Origin: Oscillospiraceae bacterium | GTDB taxonomy: Bacteria > Bacillota > Clostridia > Oscillospirales > Acutalibacteraceae | Length of the DNA stretch: 7,907 nucleotides | Direction of reading: 5' to 3' | NCBI GenBank assembly: GCA_902774165.1 | Contig: CACYHJ010000114.1 | Coordinates: 1-7,907, forward strand | Part shown: one piece after another, positions 1-5,658 of the stretch | Layout: the number at the start of each line of letters is the position of its first letter | Numbering within the stretch: position 1 is the stretch's first letter | The notes under the pieces: generated by a model | Told to the model about the DNA's origin: nothing | The model's input: only the letters and a program-made list of their open reading frames with translations | Database searches by the model: none | Position numbers and translations under genes: made by a program

Positions 1-7
1 GTTCGAC

Positions 8-175
8 TGTCCCGACAATGAATTGCGCCTGACGGCGCGTGAATTGTCCTTCGGACATGAATTGACCTTCGGTCATGAATTGCCCTGCGGGGCATGAAGG
101 CGCAATTCAATTCACGGAGCGCAGCGAGAAATCATGCGCGTAGCGCAAATCATGACGCGCAGCGTCAATTCATTC
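8..175. repeat. Head-to-head array of short hairpins with a shared linker
   Basis: At least six short inverted repeats with different stems follow one another: GCGCC/GGCGC (25-38), TGTCC/GGACA (45-57), TGACC/GGTCA (63-75), TGCCC/GGGCA (81-94), TGCGC/GCGCA (135-147) and TGACGC/GCGTCA (153-167). Loops are only 3-4 bases. A degenerate unit, TGTC/GACA, lies at 8-17, and a poorly paired unit lies near 115-128. Units in the left half are joined by TGAATTG. The right half carries the complementary CAATTCA-type linker, so the two halves point towards each other. Loops also change orientation (TTC, TGC on the left; GTA, GCA on the right). Stems differ in sequence but stay paired, which implies selection on structure or a copying process that preserves pairing. 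The array ends where the ribosome binding site of the next gene begins. Confidence 0.85.
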
Positions 176-189
176 AAAGGAGAAAAGCT

Positions 190-678
190 ATGGCAGACAA
201 CCAACTTGTTATACTGTCAAAAGCATTTTCAGTTGATATCATCAGGCTTTGTGAAAATCTGAGGGAACGCAAAAAGGCAACCGCGATCCTTAATCAACTT
301 CTTCGAAGCGGCACAAGTATCGACGCGAACATCCACGAAGCAAATTACGCTTCCAGTAAAGCGGATTTTATCAACAAGTTTCAGATAGCATTGAAAGAGT
401 GTTATGAAACGGAATACTCCGTTGATTTTGATTTCAACCCGAGATTCTGGCACAAAAGATACGCCTTCGAGGCGGCAAAAGAGGTCGTGCGCCATCTCAC
501 GGAAGACCTGCACGTAAAAGAGATTTGGGGGGATTGCGACGAGCGAAACACCGCGTCGTCAAAGCTCCTTGAACGGTTAGGCTTCCAACTTATCGAAACA
601 GTGGACGATTCGTATAAAGAAGATGCGGACGGGAATCCCATAATGATCAGATCCAGAGTATATAAATTGACCGCATGA
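190..678 (+). CDS. Chimeric ORF: four-helix-bundle (S23-like) N-terminus joined to GNAT C-terminus
   Basis: The start at 190 is chosen because AAAGGAG (176-182) precedes it by 7 bases. An in-frame ATG at 94 lies inside the hairpin array and would translate repeat sequence. The product has 162 residues. Residues 1 to about 76 match the four-helix-bundle/S23 (TIGR02436) family, with the typical SIDANIHEANYASSKADF run (about 43-60) and ALKECYETEY (about 67-76), where that family normally continues for a further ~40 residues. From about residue 77 the sequence changes to the second half of a RimJ/RimL-type acetyltransferase: DFNPRFW, then GDCDERNTASSKLLERLGF (114-132). The first half of the GNAT fold is missing. 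The acetyl-CoA loop reads WHKRYA where the family has W-G-K-G-Y-A, so key glycines are lost. Each half is truncated, so neither is likely to work normally. Whether the fusion protein is made is unknown. Confidence 0.8.
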   Translation: MADNQLVILSKAFSVDIIRLCENLRERKKATAILNQLLRSGTSIDANIHEANYASSKADFINKFQIALKECYETEYSVDFDFNPRFWHKRYAFEAAKEVVRHLTEDLHVKEIWGDCDERNTASSKLLERLGFQLIETVDDSYKEDADGNPIMIRSRVYKLTA

Positions 679-935
679 ATCCCGGTCTGTCGATATTCAA
701 CTTACTGTCTCGACCCTGACCAGTACCGGAAAATTGCCCATTCTTTCATAGGGATGAACCAGCGGGCCGAATACAAGCCATTTTATTTGACCTGCTGCTC
801 CAAGCCATGTGGAGACAGTATGCTGCTTGTACCGCCAGAAGAAGGACTTCATTTCAGTGCCGTATGAAACGAAGAAAGCGGACCGCCTGAAAAAAGGATG
901 AAAGTGAAAAAACCGAGTTTTACGGAGAAGGAAAA
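679..935. other. Gene-poor gap, possible degenerate coding remnant
   Basis: No ORF with a plausible start and ribosome binding site was found here. In one + frame a stretch around 820-897 reads as LYRQKKDFISVPYETKKADR followed by a stop, which looks protein-like and could be the decayed end of a gene, but I cannot assign it to a family. Weak inverted repeats near 690-715 have no T-tract, so they are not called as a terminator. Confidence 0.3.
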
Positions 936-1799
936 ATGGATTATAAAATCGAAGATCTGACAGAAGAAGAAGCCGCATACATCGGCGGGCAGATCAATGA
1001 GATCGTGCCGCACGAAACGGACGCGGACGAAGAAGAATTCGTGCTTAAAGTCGAGGTCGAAAACGGAGAGATCGTCGGCGGATGTATCGCGTGTGCTTAC
1101 GAATACCGCTGGTTGAGAATGTTCCTTGACACCCTATGGGTGGATGAACGGTATCGTCATCACGGGATCGGCTCAATGATCATCCGGGAGGTCGAGCGAA
1201 TCGCAAGGGAGAAGGGCTGCCGGGTCGTGACGCTGGGCACCGCCAGCTATATGGCGAGACCGTTCTATGAAAAACACGGGTTCACCGTTTTTACGACGCT
1301 GAAAAAGCCGAACGGCTATATCAGTTATTCCCTTGTCAAATATCTGGACAAAAATACGTCGGAATATGTGCCGACAGACAACAGCGGAGCCCGGTTCAGA
1401 GTTTCACCCGGCGGCGAAGACGACGCGAAGGTGATCGAAAACGGCATCCGGGCATACAGCGAAGCCTACGAGCCGAAATGCGAGAACGTCGGTTTTTATA
1501 AGAAGCTTGTCGACGAAGACGGCAGGTTTGTTGCAGGCGTGATCGCGGACGCGGACAAAGGAGAAAACGGCTTTATCGAAGCGCTGTTCGTGGAAGAGCC
1601 GTTGAGACTGCAGGGCCTGGGCACGTATCTTATGATGGAAGCGGAAAAATTCGCAAAGGAAAACAGCGCACACATGATCCTGACGAACGCGGGCGACTGG
1701 AACGTCGGCTTTTTCAGAAAAAACGGCTATCTGCTCAGGGGCGAGCTCAAAGACGTCCCCAAAGGACACGACTGCTACGAGCTCTATAAAATGATTTGA
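936..1799 (+). CDS. Tandem two-domain GNAT-family N-acetyltransferase
   Basis: This 287-residue protein contains two GNAT folds in a row. GNAT enzymes move an acetyl group from acetyl-CoA to an amine on a small molecule or protein; the substrate cannot be read from the sequence. Domain 1 (about 1-138) has the motif A run LWVDERYRHHGIG, with the R74-H-H-G77-I-G79 pyrophosphate loop, and the later FYEKHGF (110-116). Domain 2 (about 150-287) has LFVEEPLRLQGLG, with R224-L-Q-G227-L-G229, and DWNVGFFRKNGY (254-265). Both loops are intact, so both sites may bind acetyl-CoA. The start is supported by GGAGAAGG at 924-931. The stop overlaps the ribosome binding site of the next gene, a paralogue with the same layout, so the two are probably cotranscribed. 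No signal peptide is visible, so the protein should be cytoplasmic. Confidence 0.92.
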   Translation: MDYKIEDLTEEEAAYIGGQINEIVPHETDADEEEFVLKVEVENGEIVGGCIACAYEYRWLRMFLDTLWVDERYRHHGIGSMIIREVERIAREKGCRVVTLGTASYMARPFYEKHGFTVFTTLKKPNGYISYSLVKYLDKNTSEYVPTDNSGARFRVSPGGEDDAKVIENGIRAYSEAYEPKCENVGFYKKLVDEDGRFVAGVIADADKGENGFIEALFVEEPLRLQGLGTYLMMEAEKFAKENSAHMILTNAGDWNVGFFRKNGYLLRGELKDVPKGHDCYELYKMI

Positions 1800-1811
1800 G
1801 GAGGAAACAGA

Positions 1812-2696
1812 ATGCTATTTGATATGACGCCTTGTTCCGAAGAAGACGCTGAATATATTGAAGAACAGGCAGCCCGGGTGTTCGATACCATCGTTCCGCC
1901 CGAAGAGACGGCCGGGGAAGAAGAATTCGTGTATAAAGTCACAGATGAAAAAGGAAACCTTCTCGGCGGATGTATTCTGGCTGTCGACAAACGGAAAACA
2001 GCGTCGATTTTCGATCTGTGGGTCGAGGAAGCGTACCGCTGCAAGGGAATTGCTTCCGCGCTGATCCGGGAAGCCGAGAAGAAAGCAAGAGAGCTCGGCT
2101 GTTATCTTGCCATGGTCGGCACGTTCGATTTTCAGGCGAAACCGTTCTACGAAAACCGCGGATATACGGTGAATGACATAATGTCGGGCGTCCCGAAGGG
2201 ACATGAGCACTATTTCATGACGAAAAGGCTCGACCGGACCGTTATGGAATACGATCCTTCAGACACGGATAAATATGAGATCATCCCGGGCGGCGAAGAA
2301 GATGCGGAGTTCCTCTCCGACAGGCTGCGCAGACACGATGAAGTATTCGCGCCGCGCGAGCACGAATACGTTTCCATCGGGAAAAAGATAACGGACGGGA
2401 ACGGCAGGATCATTGCCGGCCTTGTCGGCGGCGTGGACGGATGGAACGGCACAGATATCGATGCGCTTTGGGTGGACGAGCCGTACCGGCGGCAGGGGAT
2501 CGGCACCCGGCTGCTGCGCGAGTTTGAGCGGGAGGCCGAAGAAAACGGCGCAAACGCTGCGTTTATTGAAGTATATGATTGGAACGTGGGTTTTTTCAGA
2601 AAGAACGGCTATGAAACAGTGACCGGCTCGCTTGAGGATTATCCGAGAGGCCACACCATGTACTGCATGCAGAAGCCGCTCGGTCCGGCACGCTGA
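1812..2696 (+). CDS. Tandem two-domain GNAT-family N-acetyltransferase, paralogue of upstream gene
   Basis: This 294-residue protein has the same two-GNAT-domain layout as the gene 12 bases upstream and aligns with it from end to end, including the acidic EEEFV region near residue 36 and the PGGEEDAEF start of domain 2 (about 159-167). Domain 1 carries LWVEEAYRCKGIA (R76, G79, A81) and PFYENRGY (111-118). Domain 2 carries LWVDEPYRRQGIG (R226, G229, G231) and DWNVGFFRKNGY (257-268). All acetyl-CoA loop residues expected for the family are present. AGGAGG at 1799-1804 overlaps the upstream stop codon and sits 7 bases from the ATG, which favours coupled translation. The substrate is unknown. Divergence between the copies is considerable, so the duplication is not recent and the two enzymes may differ in specificity. 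Confidence 0.92.
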   Translation: MLFDMTPCSEEDAEYIEEQAARVFDTIVPPEETAGEEEFVYKVTDEKGNLLGGCILAVDKRKTASIFDLWVEEAYRCKGIASALIREAEKKARELGCYLAMVGTFDFQAKPFYENRGYTVNDIMSGVPKGHEHYFMTKRLDRTVMEYDPSDTDKYEIIPGGEEDAEFLSDRLRRHDEVFAPREHEYVSIGKKITDGNGRIIAGLVGGVDGWNGTDIDALWVDEPYRRQGIGTRLLREFEREAEENGANAAFIEVYDWNVGFFRKNGYETVTGSLEDYPRGHTMYCMQKPLGPAR

Positions 2697-2771
2697 CCGA
2701 TTCCCGTTTGCCGGAACGATTTCGACCGGATGATGCGGAGAACAGGATAATAAAAAGAGAGCGGATACCGA

Positions 2772-3080
2772 ATGAAGAACGAAAAAAAAGGAAATAACTG
2801 GACCGCCTTTTATGATCCCGATACCGGGAGGTATTTCGCGGAGATCATATACACGAGCCGTGAAGGGCGCGAACAGTATGACTATGAAATAACGCGGGAT
2901 ATTTACGCCCGGCTCGGCGCGTTCGATGACGATACCGACAACGAAAGGCTGATCAAAACAGGCAAAATGGCTTATTCGTTTGAAAATACGATGTACGGAA
3001 CGCTCGGGCCCGAGAGGACCGTCTGGGACGATGAGTCGCATGAGACGATAAACAGGCGCAGGAAAAAGAAAAACGACTGA
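2772..3080 (+). CDS. Hypothetical 102-residue protein
   Basis: I do not recognise this family. The product is small, soluble-looking and highly charged, with no signal peptide or membrane segment. It starts with a lysine-rich run, has an aromatic stretch WTAFYDPDTGRYFAEIIY (15-32) that could form a beta hairpin, an acidic middle (FDDDTDNE, about 51-58), and ends in a basic tail RRRKKKND. The ribosome binding site is weak: only a purine-rich GAGAGCGG lies 8-9 bases before the ATG. It sits 75 bases after the second tandem GNAT gene and 96 bases before the next GNAT gene on the same strand, so it may belong to the same transcript. Codon use and composition resemble the tandem GNAT genes more than the downstream GNAT gene. 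That no stop codon interrupts the frame and the sequence looks protein-like supports a real gene. Confidence 0.65.
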   Translation: MKNEKKGNNWTAFYDPDTGRYFAEIIYTSREGREQYDYEITRDIYARLGAFDDDTDNERLIKTGKMAYSFENTMYGTLGPERTVWDDESHETINRRRKKKND

Positions 3081-3176
3081 CACCGTCGCTGCCTGCAAAA
3101 AGATAAAACACGATTCTTTACTGTTTTGAGCGGCGCATAAAATCAAATCGGCAAATCGGGATTTACGGAGGCTGTT

Positions 3177-3698
3177 ATGTTACTTAGAATAGAAAAGTTT
3201 TGTGATCTGAATGAAAGAAAGCTGATGGACATTTACTCCGAAAGCAATTATGAAAACACAGATTACTTTTTTCCAGACGAGGAAAACAAAGAGCTGGCAG
3301 TGCAAAAAGTCGAAACTGGTTTTTTGGACTTTCTGAAAAACGAATTCTTTTCGCAAAATGAAGCTGCTTACTGGATCTTTGAGGAAAATGGCGTTTGGCA
3401 TAGTGCGTTAAGAACTTGTAAGGTTCTGAACGGCCCGTATTATCTTGAAGCTCTTGAGACACGGCCTGATTCCAGAAAAAAGGGTTATGCCTCGTTGCTT
3501 CTATTAAGCGTCTTGGATGTTTTAAAGAAAGGTGGACCATTTCGGATTTGTGACTGTGTCAGCAAGAAGAATCCTGCATCCTTAAAAGTACATGAAAAAT
3601 GTGGCTTTCAAATCGTATCGGAAAAAGGATATGATTATCTTCAGAACGAAGAGGATGATCATGATTTCGGACTTGAATATCGTTATTCCGCAGAGTGA
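3177..3698 (+). CDS. Single-domain GNAT-family N-acetyltransferase
   Basis: The 173-residue product is one GNAT domain of normal length. A weakly conserved N-terminal part (1-70) precedes the strand WHSALRTCKVL (74-84) and then YYLEALETRPDSRKKGYA, where R100-K-K-G103-Y-A105 forms the acetyl-CoA pyrophosphate loop. NPASLKVHEKCGF (132-144) is the typical motif B region of this fold, and the chain ends with a YRY strand. The substrate is unknown. GGAGG (3167-3171) stands 5 bases from the ATG. The gene is visibly richer in A+T than its neighbours and uses more A/T-ending codons, so it may have been acquired separately from the tandem GNAT genes. It does not share their two-domain layout or DWN motif. 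A TAAAAT (3138-3143) upstream could be a -10 element, but no convincing -35 goes with it. Confidence 0.88.
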   Translation: MLLRIEKFCDLNERKLMDIYSESNYENTDYFFPDEENKELAVQKVETGFLDFLKNEFFSQNEAAYWIFEENGVWHSALRTCKVLNGPYYLEALETRPDSRKKGYASLLLLSVLDVLKKGGPFRICDCVSKKNPASLKVHEKCGFQIVSEKGYDYLQNEEDDHDFGLEYRYSAE

Positions 3699-3832
3699 TA
3701 ACCTCCCGTTTTCGATATGCTTCTCATTCAGAAGTTAATCGAGACGGTGGTATTGATGTCACGGGTTCGGAAGTGAGGTGCGAAAAAGTGCCGTATTTCC
3801 GAGCTTTTCCAGCATTTAGGCATCAGTGCAGG

Positions 3833-3890
3833 AGAGCGGATTTGACCGCAAAAATCGCTCTATCAGAACATATCAAATAAAATGTTCTGA
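3833..3890. repeat. Two back-to-back stem-loops
   Basis: The first stem-loop pairs AGAGCGGATTT (3833-3843) with AAATCGCTCT (3852-3861): ten base pairs with one bulged G and an 8-base loop. One base later, the second pairs TCAGAACAT (3863-3871) with ATGTTCTGA (3882-3890): nine perfect pairs around a 10-base A+T-rich loop. Neither is followed by a T-tract, so they are not standard intrinsic terminators. They could be part of a mobile-element end or a structured RNA. Confidence 0.7.
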
Positions 3891-3978
3891 GGGTTGAGTA
3901 GGCCATTTAGATGTCAGAGGGTTGAGTTAGTGGTGTGGATGTTTTTGTGGTAGGGTTGTGGCTGTGATTTAGATGTCA
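3889..3978. repeat. Interleaved short direct repeats
   Basis: GAGGGTTGAGT occurs at 3889-3899 and 3917-3927, a 28-base period. ATTTAGATGTCA occurs at 3905-3916 and 3967-3978. The first repeat begins inside the right arm of the second stem-loop. The inverse of its core, ACTCAACC, recurs at 4032-4039. This arrangement of alternating short repeats is what one expects of transposase-binding ends, and is consistent with an IS21-like relic, without proof. Confidence 0.65.
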
Positions 3979-4097
3979 AAAATGAGGCTCAGACGCTACC
4001 ATCATCGGCGGCGGGGAGCGCGTTTTACAGGACTCAACCAATGGTAGAGTCTTCGAAAATCAACTGCCGGTTCGTGTGAAAATACCGTACTTCCGGT

Positions 4098-4120
4098 TAT
4101 ACTTGAGCCGTGAAAGGAGG
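4098..4120 (+). promoter_or_regulatory. Leader of the XRE gene: possible -10 and strong ribosome binding site
   Basis: AAAGGAGG (4113-4120) is a near-perfect ribosome binding site 8 bases before the ATG at 4129 and fixes the start. TATACT (4098-4103) is a plausible -10 element, but no good -35 lies 16-18 bases upstream, so the promoter part is tentative. Confidence 0.45.
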
Positions 4121-4128
4121 CGCCCGAT

Positions 4129-4752
4129 ATGGATCAGATCAAAATCGGAAAATTCATCGCATCCTGCAGGAAGGAACAGGGCATGACGCAGGCGGACCTT
4201 GCCGAGAAGCTCGGAATCAGCGACCGGGCGGTATCGAAATGGGAGACCGGAAAGTCCATGCCGGATTCCGGAATCATGCTGGAGCTGTGCGAGCTTCTGA
4301 AAATCAACGTCAACGAGCTGCTGTCGGGCGAAAGAATTATGGCGGAATCCTATGATAAACAGGCGGAAGAGAACCTTCTGGCAATGAGACGGGAGGTTGA
4401 GGAAAAGAACCGGCAGATGATCAGGACGGAATACTGGATTGCGTTTCCGGCTGTCATTGCTGGAGTGGTCATGGTTTTTGTGGCGTCATTCATCGAAATG
4501 CCGACGTGGTTAAGAATCGTACTTATCGTATGCTCTCTCGTGATGATATTTACGGTCGCTTTTATCGCCGCAGGCATTGAGCAAAAGGCCGGATACTATG
4601 AATGCCGGCTTTGCCATCACAGATACGTGCCAACCTACCGTCAGGTAATTCTTGCGATGCATACGGGCAGGACAAGATACATGAAATGCCCTGAGTGCGG
4701 AAAACGAAGCTGGCAGAAAAAAGTTCTCGGCAGAGAAGATACGGAGGCGTAG
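4129..4752 (+). CDS. XRE-family HTH regulator with two membrane helices and C-terminal zinc ribbon
   Basis: The 207-residue protein has three parts. Residues about 6-66 are an XRE/Cro-type helix-turn-helix, with the recognition region MTQADLAEKLGISDRAVSKW (19-38) and the usual ETGKSMP that follows. A charged linker (about 70-100) leads to two hydrophobic segments, about 103-122 and 128-150, that should span the membrane. The C-terminus has two cysteine pairs, C159-x2-C162 and C187-x2-C190, which look like a zinc ribbon. The DNA-binding and zinc-ribbon ends should both face the cytoplasm if both helices cross. A membrane-tethered regulator is therefore likely, responding to something in or at the membrane. 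It precedes a YhfC-type intramembrane protease gene by 4 bases, and the ribosome binding site of that gene lies inside this ORF. The target operator is unknown; autoregulation is common in this family. Confidence 0.88.
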   Translation: MDQIKIGKFIASCRKEQGMTQADLAEKLGISDRAVSKWETGKSMPDSGIMLELCELLKINVNELLSGERIMAESYDKQAEENLLAMRREVEEKNRQMIRTEYWIAFPAVIAGVVMVFVASFIEMPTWLRIVLIVCSLVMIFTVAFIAAGIEQKAGYYECRLCHHRYVPTYRQVILAMHTGRTRYMKCPECGKRSWQKKVLGREDTEA

Positions 4753-4756
4753 GGAT

Positions 4757-5605
4757 ATGACGGAGAATATTCATGTCGGAGCAGCATCCTTCCTCCCGCT
4801 GATCATCGGCGCCGTGATCTGGATCGCAGGCCCGGTGTTGACGGCAGTCCTATGGAAAATCAGGAAAAAAGAGCCTGTCGCAACGATCCTGATCGGCGCT
4901 GCAACGTTTTTGCTGTTTGCTCTGATTCTTGAAAAGCCGATTCAGAACGTGCTGGCGTTTCCGACCGCGATGGGACTTCCCGATCATGCCGTCAGCCGGT
5001 TCCTGAATGCAAATCCCGTGCTGCTGGCGCTTGCGGCAGGGCTGTTCCCCGGCGTGTTTGAAGAAACCGGGCGGCTGATCGCCTTCCGGACGGTTCTGAA
5101 AAAGCGCGGGAACCGGGAAACGGCGATCTCATACGGCGTCGGCCACGGCTGTTTTGAAGTGGTCCTGATTCTGGGGCTTACCTATCTCCAGTATATTGTT
5201 TATGCTGTCATGATCAATACCGGCGTCTTCGGCACTGTGATCGATCAGGTCGCGTCAGCTGCCCCGGAGCAGCTCGGCAGCGTCGAAACCGTTGTGAATA
5301 CCATCACGGGATTTTCATTCGGGGACGTGGGGATCGCCTTTGTCGAGCGGATCTTCGCGGTTCTGTTCCACGTCGGCGCGTCGATCCTTGTCTTTTTTGC
5401 CTGCCGGGACAAAAAGCGCTTCTGGCTTTATCCTGCGGCGATCGTCCTTCATACCGGTATGGATTTTATCGGGGCGTTGAGCATCTTTCACGTGATCAAT
5501 CTCTCTGCGTGGGCGCTGGAGGGGATCTGCGCGGCGTTCGCTCTGCTGACGTTCTTCGGCGCATATTTTCTGTGTTACAGAAAGGACGTCGGGAAAGGCT
5601 CCTGA
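4757..5605 (+). CDS. YhfC-family intramembrane metalloprotease
   Basis: This 282-residue polytopic membrane protein matches the YhfC (PF10086/DUF2324) family, which is related to CPBP-type intramembrane proteases. About seven or eight hydrophobic segments are visible, starting at residue 11. Expected motifs are present: FEETGR (101-106) with E102/E103/R106; GVGHGCFE (127-134) with H130 and E134; E198 and FHVGAS (204-209) with H205; and HTGMD (232-236). Together these could form the membrane-embedded active site. The substrate is unknown, and activity for this family is mostly inferred from the CPBP relationship. GGAGG (4743-4747) lies within the end of the XRE gene, so translation is probably coupled and the regulator and protease likely act together. 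The length is close to the usual ~260-280 residues, so the gene appears complete. A 14-base palindrome covers its stop codon. Confidence 0.85.
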   Translation: MTENIHVGAASFLPLIIGAVIWIAGPVLTAVLWKIRKKEPVATILIGAATFLLFALILEKPIQNVLAFPTAMGLPDHAVSRFLNANPVLLALAAGLFPGVFEETGRLIAFRTVLKKRGNRETAISYGVGHGCFEVVLILGLTYLQYIVYAVMINTGVFGTVIDQVASAAPEQLGSVETVVNTITGFSFGDVGIAFVERIFAVLFHVGASILVFFACRDKKRFWLYPAAIVLHTGMDFIGALSIFHVINLSAWALEGICAAFALLTFFGAYFLCYRKDVGKGS

Positions 5606-5613
5606 CGTCAGGA
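5600..5613. repeat. Perfect 14-base palindrome over the YhfC-gene stop
   Basis: TCCTGACGTCAGGA is fully self-complementary, with no loop, and contains the TGA stop (5603-5605). It lies 46 bases before the first candidate start of the transporter gene. It could be a protein-binding site, but chance is not excluded. It is not a terminator: there is no loop and only a short A-run follows. Confidence 0.5.
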
Positions 5614-5658
5614 TGAAAAACCAGCGGTCCGTACTGCCGGTCATAACAGAATGATCCC

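Larger units (their letters stand above)
3699..4128. other. Non-coding gap with repeat and hairpin debris, possible insertion-element remnant
   Basis: This 430-base stretch has no credible gene; a 61-codon ORF overlapping the preceding stop lacks a ribosome binding site. It holds two adjacent stem-loops (3833-3890), two pairs of short direct repeats (3889-3978) and a copy of the inverse of one of them (4032-4039). An imperfect inverted pair, AAGTGCCGTATTTCC (3786-3800) and the complement of 4078-4092, matches at 13 of 15 positions and brackets most of the gap. Base composition shifts to T/G-rich around 3890-3970. The repeated ATTTAGATGTCA blocks, read on the other strand, recall the multiple end repeats of IS21-family elements, but this is a resemblance only and no transposase is present. 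Confidence 0.5.

Noticed and set aside
8..175. CRISPR array
   Set aside because: Units are 18-20 bases with variable stems and a 7-base constant linker, without fixed-length repeats and spacers, and no cas genes are present.
94..189. N-terminal extension of the first ORF from the ATG at 94
   Set aside because: It translates the hairpin array into an Arg/Asn/His-rich repeat product; the ATG at 190 has a proper ribosome binding site.
8..417. Diversity-generating retroelement
   Set aside because: The four-helix-bundle fold resembles Avd, but no reverse transcriptase, template repeat or variable repeat is seen.
2680..2700. TCGGTC/GACCGA inverted repeat at the end of the second tandem GNAT gene
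   Set aside because: Six pairs with a 9-base loop and no T-tract; too weak to call a terminator.
2259..3146. 295-codon ORF on the minus strand
   Set aside because: It is the complement of two well-supported + strand genes and a gap, has no family motifs, and is a composition effect.
3695..3880. 61-codon ORF after the single-domain GNAT gene
   Set aside because: It overlaps the GNAT stop, has no ribosome binding site, and ends inside the stem-loop and repeat region.
4743..5605. Toxin-antitoxin pair (XRE gene plus neighbour)
   Set aside because: The neighbour is a full-length polytopic YhfC-type protein, not a small toxin.
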